Below are positions 9,925-18,479 of a stretch of 64,000 nucleotides of DNA, one piece after another. Within the stretch, counting starts at the first letter, position 1. Every line of letters starts with the position of its first letter. This stretch comes from Deltaproteobacteria bacterium (lineage in GTDB: Bacteria; Desulfobacterota; Desulfarculia; Adiutricales; Adiutricaceae), in contig JAISEL010000004.1 in assembly GCA_031264185.1 (NCBI GenBank), positions 1 to 64,000 on the forward strand. Direction: 5' to 3'. The notes under the pieces are model-generated. The model saw nothing but the letters and a program-made list of their open reading frames with translations. It did not search any database and had not been told where the DNA came from. The position numbers and the translations under genes are program-made.

Positions 9925-10946
9925 TCATCTTCCGGCCTGAGATTTTCTCTCATTACGGGATGGGGGCTGAACGGGCTTGTCTTGCGGATTATTGGCGAAA
10001 TCAACGCACTGACGAGTCTTTTCAGCGGCCAGGCCGGACAGGCATCTCACGAATTGTCCCAGGCCGCCCTTATCGGCCAGGTCCAAGGAATCAATGTATT
10101 CGCCTTTGCGAGCCGCCGTGGCCACGGGCGGGAAAAATCCCGCCTTGATGCAGATATGCGCAGCCGATGCTCCGGCGCCCTCCCATTGACGTCCTGGAAA
10201 GGGCGGATCCGGACGAAGCGGCGATGAAGCCAGGCGGCCTCTTTGTCAGGCGGAACTTTGCCTTCCGTATGTGTCCGTGCATCCGAAAAAGTCTTTCCGT
10301 CCCGCTTCCCGCGTGTTCCGGCGGACAATACCGATGAATCGCCCCGTACTTTGTCATCGGATTGTTGGGCCGCTTCTTGCATACCCCTCTCAGCATGGGC
10401 ATACGCGTTCGCTTGCCGCCAGGCAGGACGGCGGCGGCAAAATCCTGGCTCTCAGCGAAAGCCGCATATAAAGACCTGAGGCATTGGGAGTGAGCGGCCA
10501 GCCGCGCTTGATATCCTCATGATTAAGGAATTGATAACATCGAAACGGCTTTCAATTATGAGCAAGGGCTCTGTCCCGCCCGGACCGTTTGACTGACGGC
10601 CATGTTCGACTGAATTCAAACTTTCCTCGATCAATGTTTTGGTCATGCTGCCGTCAACGCGGCATACCCTTTCGACCTTGCCGGTTTCGACCGCCCACTC
10701 CCGCACTGGCATATTCCTGAATCCGTCCGGCAAGGACGTCCTTATCCGTTCCCTGGCCGGCCGCCATTCCTTGAACAAACTTATGGACGATGGCTCCGAC
10801 AGCCCGGGACAATCATCGGGCAAATCCGCTGCAGGTTCCCATTTGCGACATATTTCAGGCGTTTCATATCCCGCATGAAGGCTAATTCTAAGGGAGAGGT
10901 TCCAAAGCGATAAAATTAAGCGGCCATATTCGATGGCGCCCGTCAA
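9925..10946 (-). pseudogene. Decayed Fic-family AMP-transferase gene
   Basis: Conserved Fic-protein pieces appear in order on the minus strand but in different frames. Around 10600-10760 there is VREWAVETGKVERV and then MTKTLIEESLNSVEHG, typical of the region before the Fic core. Around 10300-10400 is KKRPNNPMTKYGAIHRYCPP. Around 10170-10230 is AAWLHRRFVRIRPFQDVNGR, and around 9950-10110 is EYIDSLDLADKGGLGQFVRC. At least three frame changes separate them. The catalytic motif HPFxDGNGR has become RPFQDVNGR, so the essential His and a Gly are lost. Fic proteins transfer AMP to target proteins, often as toxins or effectors; this copy cannot. Family recognition is confident; exact ends are uncertain. 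Confidence 0.8.
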
Positions 10947-11439
10947 AAGTATAAAATCACCGGATAATCCACAAAAGCAAAAAAATATACAAAAAACAGG
11001 GCGAATTAAATAATTTATAAAATCAAGAATATAAGTTGGGGCATAACCGAAAAATTGATTCCGGCCTGTTAAATATTCTGAACAATAAGTAGATTTCTGT
11101 CAAGTCTAATTTTATGTTAAGATTGCAGACGGGTATAAAAATAAAGTTAAAAATAGGATACATCAGACATCAGACTTTAAATTTTTGAGGATATTTTTAC
11201 TGATCGGGTTATGATAGCGTTAGGAGGGACAAAACAAGCTTTTCAATTTAAATTTAGCCTCAACGTAAAGTTAAACATGTAAAAACTTAAAATTTCTTAT
11301 TTTGACGGCGCCGATGAAAAATTGAATATGTAAATATTTAAATTCTATCCTTCAAATGGCATCGGCGAAAAGAAAAGATTAAATTTTTTAGATTTTTTCA
11401 ATTCCATTTGTCGTTGGAGCAATCAAAAAATAGTACGGA
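10947..11439. other. AT-rich intergenic part of the relaxosome region
   Basis: No gene seen. An 8-bp inverted repeat (CGCCGATG near 11307, CATCGGCG near 11362) flanks an AT-rich stretch. AT-rich, bendable DNA beside oriT is usual for TraK or IHF binding. Confidence 0.4.
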
Positions 11440-11515
11440 TTGAGGCAGGAAGGGTAAAGTGGTGCTACTGCCGCCGTCCCATTTACTGCCTGCCCCCCTT
11501 AAAAAGGGGGGAAGA
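11440..11515. other. Candidate origin of transfer (oriT) with IncP-like nic site
   Basis: An inverted repeat (GGCAGGAAGGGTAAA at 11444-11458; TTTACTGCCTGCC at 11482-11494) lies just upstream of the mobC-like gene. The minus strand reads CTTTACCCTTCCTGCC, close to the RP4 nic region TTCACCTATCCTG|CC, predicting a nick between 11446 and 11445 on the minus strand. Placement between divergent traK-like and mobC/relaxase genes supports this. It is a prediction from similarity, not proof. Confidence 0.55.
11493..11511. terminator. Perfect GC hairpin upstream of mobC
   Basis: CCCCCCTT, a 3-nt AAA loop, then AAGGGGGG. It sits about 50 nt upstream of the mobC-like start, so it could be an attenuator, a terminator for transcripts entering from oriT, or part of oriT. 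Confidence 0.5.
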
Positions 11516-11559
11516 CTTATTCGCCTTCCGGCTCAACGTATGGAAGGAGGAGTCGCCAC

Positions 11560-11880
11560 ATGCCCTGCCCTGACAAACTGACGGTCAAAGCTTATGTCAC
11601 CCCTGAAGAATTCGCTGAAATTCAGGAGTACGCCAAAGATTCAGGGTTATCTTTGTCCGCCTATGCTAAAGAAATGTGCTTGCGAGGGGAAGTAAAAAGC
11701 AAATTGGATAAGGCGCTCATCCTTGAATTATCGAAAATATCGGCAGATTTAGGGAGAATTGGCGGTTTATTGAAATTAGGTTTATCAGAAGGAAAACTGG
11801 AAAGAAAAAGAGGCAACGAACTTTACTATGAGATTCAAGAATTAAAACGGGAAATGGCAGTGAAAATCAGGGATCTTTAA
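11560..11880 (+). CDS. MobC/TraJ-like relaxosome accessory protein
   Basis: 106 residues. The N-terminal half (VKAYVTPEEFAEIQEYAKDS, then GLSLSAYAKEMCLRG) is a ribbon-helix-helix-like fold as in MobC and TraJ proteins that bind next to nic and recruit the relaxase. The C-terminal half (ISADLGRIGGLLKLGLSEG) matches the usual helical tail containing a LxRIGxLLK pattern. The ATG at 11560 is preceded by a strong GGAAGGAGGAG. It lies 39 nt before the relaxase and almost certainly forms an operon with it. Confidence 0.85.
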   Translation: MPCPDKLTVKAYVTPEEFAEIQEYAKDSGLSLSAYAKEMCLRGEVKSKLDKALILELSKISADLGRIGGLLKLGLSEGKLERKRGNELYYEIQELKREMAVKIRDL

Positions 11881-11919
11881 ATTTAAACGATACTACAATG
11901 AGGTAAAATAGGACACTAA

Positions 11920-13617
11920 ATGATAGCAAAAATAATAGAACGAAAAGCAGCTAACGATAACTATAAAGCTCTGGCCAACTATATAAATGATGCTAAAAGC
12001 AGAAAGCCCGATGAGGAATCAGGAGAAAAAGTTCTAGTCAGCTGGCATGAGGGATGTAATTTTGACGAATACGATTTGGCCGTAAAAGAGGCTGAAGCTG
12101 TTCAGGCAATGAATACCAGGTCTAAGCGAGCTAAGACTTTTCACTTGGTGATAAGTTTCAGGCCGGAAGATGAGGCGAAACTAACCCCTGAAATTTATAA
12201 GAACATAGAGAAGGAAATAGCTGCGGCATTAGGTTTTGAAAATCATCAGAGGCATTGCGGAGTTCACAAGAACACGAATAATGTACATCTTCATATAGCA
12301 TACAATATGATAAATCCTAAGAAATACAACCGTTACGAACCATATCAGAGCAAAAGAAAGATATTGGAGGTTTGCCGTAATTTAGAAAAAAAATACGGAC
12401 TGACAGTGGATAACGGCATGGAAGCTGCCGATAACTCCAAAGAAAAAGTAAATGCCAAAGCCAAAAATTTAGAAGCCCACCGGCAGGAACAATCTTTTAA
12501 TAGTTATATTTTAAGCAAAAAGGAATATATTTTTAATAAATTAGCTGTATCTGCCAATTGGGCCGAATTTCAAATTCATTTGGCCAGAGTTGGAATTGAG
12601 GCCAAACTTAGAGGCCGAGGTCTGATATTTAAAGATATTAACGGAAAATCAATGATTAAAGGCAGCGATATCGACCGTGGATTAAGCTTAGATAATTTAA
12701 CAAAAAAAATTGGTTATTTTATAGAAAACTTACAAATTAATTCAATTGAAATCAATGTAATAGATAAATATAAGGCGAAACCAATTCATAAAGGCAGTGA
12801 AAACTCTTCGTTATATGAGGAATTCCAAAGACAATTAGCCTACAGAAACGAAAGTTTAGATGACATTAAGAGAACTGAAGCGGAGGCTTACCGGGCTAAC
12901 AGGACAAAATGGTCCGAATTGATGGAAGGGACACGGACAGGCAAAAATTGGCCGGTAATGAATTACCAGCAGCGGCGGCGGCTGGAAGATTGGGCTAAAG
13001 CAAAAGAAGCGGCCGAATTGACGGAAAACCGAAAAAAGCTGGCCGAGGCCCGAAAGAAGATTCGAGAAGAAATTCCTTATACGAGTTGGTCTAAATTTCT
13101 TACATTTAAGGCCGACAATGGAGATGAAGAGGCTCTGGCCTATCTTCGTTCGAAATCCGAAACTGGAAATTACACGCCGGAAAAAATTGAGGCGGTTTCG
13201 ACTGAATTTGACGACAGACGACTAAAAGAATTGGAAATTGATGACAATATAATAAAAAAGCAGGAAGAATTATCTAAAAATGGACTATTAAATAGTAAAC
13301 AAAGAAAAGTTTTAGGCAGTGCGCTTAAAATGGAGCAGGTGATTAATAAGATAAATTTGGACAGCCCAAGCCCCGGCAAGAGAATTAGCTTTAAAAGCGC
13401 TATCTCTAACCGGGGCTCGATTATATATAATTTTAACCAAAAACATTACGGGACTATCAGAGATAACGGTCAGGAAATATTTTTTAGCAATTCAAATGAT
13501 TGTCAAGTTATAGCGGAGAAGTATGCTGCCGCAAGGTGGGGAAAAAATATTGAAGTCCGGGAAAATAAATTTTGCCTGTCAAAAAGTACAAAAGCACAGA
13601 ATTTGACTGTAAATTAA
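11920..13617 (+). CDS. TraI/VirD2-like relaxase (MobP, IncP type)
   Basis: 565 residues. This relaxase cleaves one strand at nic in oriT, stays covalently bound to the 5' end and is delivered by the coupling protein TraG. Motif I is LANYIND with the likely nucleophile Tyr21 (equivalent to Tyr22 of RP4 TraI). Motif II is KTFHLVISF (72-80). Motif III is HQRHCGVHKNTNNVHLHIA (109-127), giving His116, His123 and His125 as metal/acid-base residues; it aligns closely with RP4 TraI. The lysine-rich C-terminal part contains a helical region with WSELMEGTRTGKNWPVMNYQ and a small domain near the end that may bind DNA; its role is unknown. AGGA lies 6 nt before the ATG. It is shorter than RP4 TraI (732 residues), so the tail differs. 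Confidence 0.93.
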   Translation: MIAKIIERKAANDNYKALANYINDAKSRKPDEESGEKVLVSWHEGCNFDEYDLAVKEAEAVQAMNTRSKRAKTFHLVISFRPEDEAKLTPEIYKNIEKEIAAALGFENHQRHCGVHKNTNNVHLHIAYNMINPKKYNRYEPYQSKRKILEVCRNLEKKYGLTVDNGMEAADNSKEKVNAKAKNLEAHRQEQSFNSYILSKKEYIFNKLAVSANWAEFQIHLARVGIEAKLRGRGLIFKDINGKSMIKGSDIDRGLSLDNLTKKIGYFIENLQINSIEINVIDKYKAKPIHKGSENSSLYEEFQRQLAYRNESLDDIKRTEAEAYRANRTKWSELMEGTRTGKNWPVMNYQQRRRLEDWAKAKEAAELTENRKKLAEARKKIREEIPYTSWSKFLTFKADNGDEEALAYLRSKSETGNYTPEKIEAVSTEFDDRRLKELEIDDNIIKKQEELSKNGLLNSKQRKVLGSALKMEQVINKINLDSPSPGKRISFKSAISNRGSIIYNFNQKHYGTIRDNGQEIFFSNSNDCQVIAEKYAAARWGKNIEVRENKFCLSKSTKAQNLTVN

Positions 13618-13630
13618 TTAATGTAATGAC

Positions 13631-13710
13631 GAAAGGCAGTTAACTTCCGGAAGACATTAAGCGATGGGAGTTGCCTGATAATTCAGGTCGAACGGCAATC
13701 CGTTGCATGA
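13631..13710 (+). pseudogene. Remnant of an ankyrin-like repeat gene
   Basis: A short stretch after the relaxase translates, with one stop, as LPEDIKRWELPDNSGRTAIR, which matches one 27-residue unit of the genes downstream. It is probably the oldest, most eroded member of the array. Confidence 0.6.
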
Positions 13711-13787
13711 ATAATGAATTATATAATTTTATTATTATAGTATTATAATATAAAATATAATTTTATTTAAAATCATAAGTATATTTC

Positions 13788-14353
13788 ACGACAAAGGATA
13801 TCAATGAATTTCTAAAAGCGGCTGTGACAGGTCGTCTCCCGAAAGATTTTGACCAATGGAGTCCGGCCGATAAATGGGGCTGGACTGTGGCCCTTGCGGC
13901 TGCGGCTGCTGGCCATCTTCCAGAAAAATTTAACCGGTGGGAACTGGCCGATCAGGATGGCTGGACTGTGCCAATGAAGTAGCAAGAGAAAGACATCTTC
14001 CTCAAAAATTTGATCAGTGGGAGCTGGCTGGTAACGATGGCTGGACTGCGGCCCGTGTGGCGGCGGCAACTGGTCATCTGCCCGAAGACTTTAATCATTG
14101 GGGCTTAACCGATAAAAAAGGCAGGGCAGCGGCCCGTCAGGCGGCAGTCGGAGGACATCTGCCGAAAGATTTTGACAGATGGAATTCGGCTGACAATGGA
14201 GGCCGGACGGCGGCCCATACGGCAGCAATATTCGGGCACCTTCCGGAAAATTTTACCCTATGGAATCTGGCCGATAATGAAGGGCGAATCGTGGCCAATG
14301 CCGCAGCGGAAAACGGTCGCTTGCCGGAAACGCTCCGGAAAAAGCCAGCTTAA
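13788..14353 (+). pseudogene. Ankyrin-like repeat protein, copy A (start lost, frameshifted)
   Basis: Comparison with copy C shows that the expected ATG of the N-terminal TKDI sequence is ACG at 13788. After about two repeats a single base is missing near 13970 (GTGCCAATGAA instead of a GTGGCCCATGAA-like sequence), which shifts the frame; six to seven further units continue in the new frame to the stop at 14353. The repeats follow the pattern FDxWxLADxxGxTVAHxAAxx and then GHLPxx. The last unit ends with PETLRKKPA, as in the intact copies. No operator-like palindrome was found upstream of this copy. Both lesions make a functional product unlikely, although translation from a downstream ATG at 13937 cannot be excluded. 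Confidence 0.8.
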
Positions 14354-14408
14354 AAGGACAATTCATTGGGCCGGTAAAAATTAGGCTGGCTAACCGTTAC
14401 CAAATCTC

Positions 14409-14425
14409 ACACTAAAATTAATGTT
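14409..14425. promoter_or_regulatory. Palindromic promoter/operator module, copy 1
   Basis: ACACTAAAATTAATGTT, an imperfect form of ACACTAAAATTAGTGTT, upstream of ankyrin-like copy B. The -35 region is poorly conserved here. Confidence 0.55.
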
Positions 14426-14530
14426 CAAAAAGTTATTAGTCCATTAAGATTGAATTAACTTATGAAACATAAGATTGATCATGTATTAAGTCAGTTTAAC
14501 TTTTTAATTGCAGATTTATGAGTTTATTTT

Positions 14531-15937
14531 ATGATAAAAAATATATCTGACATTTTAATGGCAGCGAAAACTGGCCAACTTCCGGCAAATTTCGATAAAT
14601 GGAATCTCAAAGTTGACAGCATAAGCCGGACCGTAGCTCATGTAGCTGCCAGAAACGGCCATTTGCCGGATAACTTTGACAAATGGAATCTGGCCGACAA
14701 GAACGGCCGGACCGTGGCCCATGAAGCGGCAGAGTACGGTCATCTTCCGAAAAATTTTGACCAATGGAATCTGGCCGACAAGAACGGCCGGACCGTTGCC
14801 CATGCGGCAGCTGATTTCGGACATCTTCCGAAAAATTTTGACCAGTGGGATTTAGCCGACAATAGAGGCTGGACTGTGGCTCATCAGACAGTCCAAAACA
14901 ACAGATTGCCTGAAGAATTCGGCCGCTGGGAACTGACCGACAACTATGGCTGGACCGCTGCCCATGTGGCGGCAGAGTACGGTCATCTTCCGAAAAATTT
15001 TGACCGATGGCATTTAGCCGACAATAACGGCTGTACTGTGGCCCATATTGCGGCCAGACATGGTCATCTTCCAGAAAACTTTACGCGCTGGGAGCTGGCC
15101 GACAATGACGGCCGGACTGTGGCCCATATTGCGGCCAGACATGGTCATCTTCCAGAAAACTTTACACGCTGGGAGCTGGCCGACAATGACCGCCAAACGG
15201 TGGCCCATGAGGCCGCCCGTGGAGGAAATCTTCCTAAAGACTTTGACCGCTGGGAGCTGGCTGATGATAATGGCTTCACAGTCGCCCATGTGGCGGCCTT
15301 ATACGATAGGAAATTACCTGAAAAATTTGATCGCTGGGATTTGACTGCAAAGGGCGGCTGCACCGTGGCCCATATAGCGGCGAGAGGCGGACATCTGCCT
15401 AAAAGTTTTACAGGCTGGAATTGGACGGATAATAAAGGCAGGACCGTGGCTCATATGGCGGCCATTGGAGGACATCTTCCTGAAAATTTTGAGCATTGGA
15501 ACTGGGCCGACAGCAAAGGCAGGACTGTGGCTCATATGGCGGCCATTGGCGGACATCTTCCTAAAAATTTTGAGCATTGGGAGTGGACCAATAATTTGGG
15601 CTGGACTGTGGCCCATGAGGCGGCAATTCGAGGACATCTGCCGGAAAAATTCAGTCAGTGGAAGCTGGCCGATAAAAAAGGCAGGACAGTGGCCCATGTG
15701 GCAGCGTGGGGAGGTCATCTTCCGAAAAATTTTGACCGCTGGGACCTGGCCGATAACAAAGGCTGGACAGTGGCTCACGAAGCTGCCAGAGAAGGGCATC
15801 TGCCGGACAAGTTTAGCCAGTGGAATCTGGCCGATAATGAAGGCCAAACCGTGGCCCAAGTGGCAGCAAAAAACGGCCGCTTGCCGGAAACACTCCGGAA
15901 AAAGCCAGTTCGAAGAGGAACTTCATTAGGCCGGTAA
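14531..15937 (+). CDS. 27-residue ankyrin-like repeat protein, copy B
   Basis: 468 residues made almost wholly of about 16 tandem units of 27 residues with the consensus NFDxWxLADxxGxTVAH and AAxxGHLPx. The GxTxxHxAAxxGH core is that of an ankyrin helix-turn-helix, but the unit is six residues shorter than the canonical 33, with FDxW in place of the usual second-helix and beta-hairpin part. There is no signal peptide, membrane segment or catalytic domain, so a cytoplasmic or secreted protein-binding scaffold is the simplest reading; function is unknown. The N-terminus (MIKNISDILMAAKTGQLPANF) and C-terminus (LPETLRKKPVRRG) act as caps shared with its paralogues. The start has a weakened ribosome site (TTATGAG where copy C has TTAGGAG). 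A palindromic promoter module lies about 105 nt upstream. Confidence 0.85.
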   Translation: MIKNISDILMAAKTGQLPANFDKWNLKVDSISRTVAHVAARNGHLPDNFDKWNLADKNGRTVAHEAAEYGHLPKNFDQWNLADKNGRTVAHAAADFGHLPKNFDQWDLADNRGWTVAHQTVQNNRLPEEFGRWELTDNYGWTAAHVAAEYGHLPKNFDRWHLADNNGCTVAHIAARHGHLPENFTRWELADNDGRTVAHIAARHGHLPENFTRWELADNDRQTVAHEAARGGNLPKDFDRWELADDNGFTVAHVAALYDRKLPEKFDRWDLTAKGGCTVAHIAARGGHLPKSFTGWNWTDNKGRTVAHMAAIGGHLPENFEHWNWADSKGRTVAHMAAIGGHLPKNFEHWEWTNNLGWTVAHEAAIRGHLPEKFSQWKLADKKGRTVAHVAAWGGHLPKNFDRWDLADNKGWTVAHEAAREGHLPDKFSQWNLADNEGQTVAQVAAKNGRLPETLRKKPVRRGTSLGR

Positions 15938-15995
15938 AAATAGCGATTCTAAAAAAGTAACCAGCAAATTGGCTGGACAGCCATTTTTAAGTGTT

Positions 15996-16012
15996 ACACT
16001 AAAATTAATGTT
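15996..16012. promoter_or_regulatory. Palindromic promoter/operator module, copy 2
   Basis: ACACTAAAATTAATGTT with a TGGACA-like -35 box and TACACT -10 box (15-nt spacer) just before it, upstream of ankyrin-like copy C. The flanking 150 bp are nearly identical to those of copy 4. Confidence 0.6.
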
Positions 16013-16155
16013 CAATAATTTTTTTGTGTTTTAAATTTTTAATTTATAAAAATAAAAGTTCAGCAGTTCGCAAAGGTACGATTTGCCTATGAAACAACAA
16101 ATTAATCTTGTTTCCAGACAGCTCAAATTTTAAGCGCAGATTAGGAGTTAATTTT

Positions 16156-16989
16156 ATGACAAAGGATATTTTTAACATTTTTAAGGCAGCGGAAAATGGC
16201 GAACTTCCGGTAGATTTTGATAATTGGGATTTGGCCGATAAAAACGGCAAGACAGTGGCCCATGTGGCGGCGGAATACGGGCATTTGCCGGAAGGTTTTG
16301 ACCGGTGGGATTTGGCCGATAAAAACGGCAGGACAGTGGCCCATGAAGCGGCCTGGAAAGGCCATCTGCCTGAAAATTTTGATCGCTGGGAACTGGCCGA
16401 TATCTATGGTCGGACTGTTGCCCATACGGCGGCCATAAGTGGGCACCTTCCGGAAAAATTCAACCAGTGGGATTTGGCCGATAAAAATGGCTTTACAGTC
16501 GCCCATGCGGCAGCCCGTGGAGGCTGTCTCCCGAAAAATTTTGAACAATGGGAACTGGCTGATAAAGACGGCAGGACTGTAGCTCACGAAGCGGCGCACA
16601 AGGGATGTTTACCGGAAACTTTTGCTAGGTGGGAATTGGCTGATAACAAAGGCCATACTGTAGCTCATCAGGCAGCGGAAAGCGGACATCTTCCAGAAAA
16701 TTTTAATCGGTGGGACCTGGCCGATGAAGGAGGTTGGACTGTCGCCCATTCAGCGGCCTGGTTCGGTCATCTGCCGAAAGGTTTTAACCGCTGGGAGATA
16801 GCCAATATAAACGGCTGGACAGTGGCCCATGCGGCGGCGGAACATGGGCATCTGCCGGAAGGTTTTGACCGGTGGGATTTGGCCGACAACAATGGGCTAA
16901 CTGTGGCCAACGTAGCGGCGAAAAACGGTCACTTGCCGGAAATACTCCAGAAAAAGCCTGCCCGAAAAGGCCTCTCATTAGGCCTTTAA
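16156..16989 (+). CDS. 27-residue ankyrin-like repeat protein, copy C
   Basis: 277 residues from the ATG at 16156, which has TTAGGAG 8 nt upstream (an in-frame ATG at 16108 has none). It begins MTKDIFNIFKAAENGELPVD and carries nine to ten 27-residue units of the form FDxWxLADKNGxTVAHxAA with GHLPxx, ending LPEILQKKPARKG. Residues identical across units (Trp, Asp, Gly, His, Ala-Ala, Leu-Pro) suggest strong structural constraint, while other positions vary. It is a sister of copy B, with about six fewer units, consistent with unequal recombination. It appears intact and is probably expressed from the promoter module at about 15970-16012. No function can be given beyond likely protein-protein binding. 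Confidence 0.87.
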   Translation: MTKDIFNIFKAAENGELPVDFDNWDLADKNGKTVAHVAAEYGHLPEGFDRWDLADKNGRTVAHEAAWKGHLPENFDRWELADIYGRTVAHTAAISGHLPEKFNQWDLADKNGFTVAHAAARGGCLPKNFEQWELADKDGRTVAHEAAHKGCLPETFARWELADNKGHTVAHQAAESGHLPENFNRWDLADEGGWTVAHSAAWFGHLPKGFNRWEIANINGWTVAHAAAEHGHLPEGFDRWDLADNNGLTVANVAAKNGHLPEILQKKPARKGLSLGL

Positions 16990-17087
16990 TAATAGGCCTT
17001 TAATAATTTAATAATATTGACGCTATGGAAAAATTAACCAGGAAAGAAATTATAAGGCTTTGGGTCGGTAAACAGATTTTTAGCGAT

Positions 17088-17104
17088 ACACTAAAATTAG
17101 TGTT
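17088..17104. promoter_or_regulatory. Palindromic promoter/operator module, copy 3
   Basis: ACACTAAAATTAGTGTT: arms ACACTAA and TTAGTGT around AA. It overlaps the -10 hexamer TACACT. Upstream of truncated copy D. Confidence 0.65.
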
Positions 17105-17143
17105 CAATAATTTTTAAGTGTTTTTGTTTTTTAATTCATATTT

Positions 17144-17405
17144 ATGGCAAAAGATACTTTTAGCTTTTTAAAGGCAGCGGAGGCCCATGTGGTAGCGAGT
17201 CGTAGACAACTTCCGAAAGAATCTAATCGCTGGGGCCTGGCCGATAACAAGGGCTGGACAGTGGCTCACGAAGCTGCTTTAACCAGCGGAATCCAACCGA
17301 CAATGAAGGCCAAACTGGCGCCCAATTGGCAACGTCAAATGGACAGTTGCCGGAAACGTTCCAAAAAAGTCAGTTCGAAGAGGACATTCATTAGGCCGGT
17401 AAAAA
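17144..17405 (+). pseudogene. Ankyrin-like repeat protein, copy D (internally deleted, frameshifted)
   Basis: It starts MAKDTFSFLKAAEAHVVASR and keeps one good unit (NRWGLADNKGWTVAHEAA). Near 17280 it jumps in another frame to what would be the last unit of a full copy (DNEGQTGAQLATSNGQLPET, then a degraded cap). The in-frame reading instead ends in an unrelated basic tail at 17425. It looks like a full gene that lost most repeats by recombination and then drifted. No clear ribosome site precedes the ATG. Confidence 0.75.
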
Positions 17406-17461
17406 TAGCGATTCTAAAAAAGTAACCAGCAAATTGGCTGGACAAACCATTTTTAAGCGTT

Positions 17462-17478
17462 ACACTAAAATTAATGTT
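17462..17478. promoter_or_regulatory. Palindromic promoter/operator module, copy 4
   Basis: ACACTAAAATTAATGTT preceded by TGGACA, a 16-nt spacer and TACACT. It lies upstream of the copy E remnant; the surrounding 150 bp duplicate the copy 2 context. Confidence 0.6.
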
Positions 17479-17569
17479 CAATAATTTTTTTGTGTTTTAA
17501 ATTTTTAATTTATAAAAATAACAGTTCAGCAGCTCGCAAAAGTCCGATTCGCCTGTGAAACAACATAAA

Positions 17570-17690
17570 TATTGCCAAACTGGCGGCTCAGGTAACGGCG
17601 AAGTATGGGCATCTGCCTAAAAGCCTTAACCAAGCAGCAGCAAAAAACTGTAACTTACCGGACACTTTCGGCCCGGAAAAAATAATGACC
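17570..17690 (+). pseudogene. Remnant of ankyrin-like repeat gene, copy E
   Basis: It translates as AKLAAQVTAKYGHLPKSLNQ followed by AAAKNCNLPDTFGPEK, that is, one degraded 27-residue unit and the end cap. There is no start codon context and no intact repeat. Confidence 0.6.
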
Positions 17691-17728
17691 CTGAAAATTC
17701 TCCAAGGGAAAAATTATACGGATTTTGG

Positions 17729-17768
17729 TTGACAAAACATTTTCAAGTGGTACACTAAAATTAGTGTT
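17729..17768 (+). promoter_or_regulatory. Promoter with overlapping palindromic operator, upstream of parA
   Basis: TTGACA (17729-17734), a 16-nt spacer, TACACT (17751-17756), and the perfect-arm dyad ACACTAA-AA-TTAGTGT starting at 17752, so the operator covers the -10 box and the likely start site. A bound repressor would block the polymerase. It is the best of the five copies and lies 94 nt before the parA-like start. Confidence 0.7.
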
Positions 17769-17861
17769 CAATAAATTTAAATTTAATTAGTTCAAAAATT
17801 CAAGGAAACGAAAAAACGGATGTTCAATAGTTCGGGAGTAAAATAACGAGGAGAGCAATCA

Positions 17862-18467
17862 ATGAGCGAAATTGTGACCTTTATCAATTCCAAGGGCGGC
17901 CAGGGCAAAACCACATTAGCAGTTAATTACGCTTTATATAATAACTGTCACTATCATACTAATGATTATTTAGTTACTTCTGCTCTCTTTAAGGCTTATT
18001 TTCCTGATAATTTTTTTCATGAAATTACTCCGAATATGGTTCAAATGGAAATGGACGGTGAAGTCGATGCGGTTATTGATTTCGGCGGCTATATTGACAA
18101 TAAGATGCCGGACATAATCAAAGCCTCAAAACTTTGCGTAATTCCCATTTATTATCTGTCTCAATCGGATCTTTTAACGTTACACATGATATTGGAACAA
18201 ATAGCTAGAATTAACAACAATATCGCAATAGTAATAAACAATACTAGTCCTTCATTCATAGCTCCATTAAGCGAGGCCCTTAAACGCGACTACCAATATG
18301 AGATCAAGATTATAAAACCCTCTTCTTATATGACTTATCTGGTCAATCATGGGCTGACACCATTTAACATCCGTGATATGAAGGGCGCCGCCAAAAAACC
18401 TCTGGAACAGCTGCGAGCCCAATTGACGGAGCTGTTTTCTTTCATAAACGAGTATCAACCCCACTGA
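17862..18467 (+). CDS. ParA/VirC1-like partition ATPase
   Basis: 201 residues, on the short side for ParA. The deviant Walker A motif is SKGGQGKTTLA (10-20, signature lysine Lys11). A Walker B-like AVIDFGGYID follows near residue 70, shorter than usual because the region between is reduced. Such ATPases bind the nucleoid and segregate plasmids, or, as VirC1, help relaxosome assembly. Small ParA proteins of this kind typically repress their own promoter or work with a small DNA-binding partner. GGAGAG lies before the ATG. It is followed after 12 nt by an unrecognised basic protein that could be that partner. The palindrome over its promoter is a plausible autoregulatory site (inference). Confidence 0.85.
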   Translation: MSEIVTFINSKGGQGKTTLAVNYALYNNCHYHTNDYLVTSALFKAYFPDNFFHEITPNMVQMEMDGEVDAVIDFGGYIDNKMPDIIKASKLCVIPIYYLSQSDLLTLHMILEQIARINNNIAIVINNTSPSFIAPLSEALKRDYQYEIKIIKPSSYMTYLVNHGLTPFNIRDMKGAAKKPLEQLRAQLTELFSFINEYQPH

Positions 18468-18479
18468 GGATTATGTATT

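Noticed and set aside
10452-10946. Separate intact 164-residue gene
   Set aside because: Its middle matches the region before a Fic core and the match continues downstream in other frames, so it is part of a pseudogene.
14531-16989. Canonical ankyrin proteins
   Set aside because: The repeat period is 27 and not 33 residues, so only an ankyrin-like label is justified.
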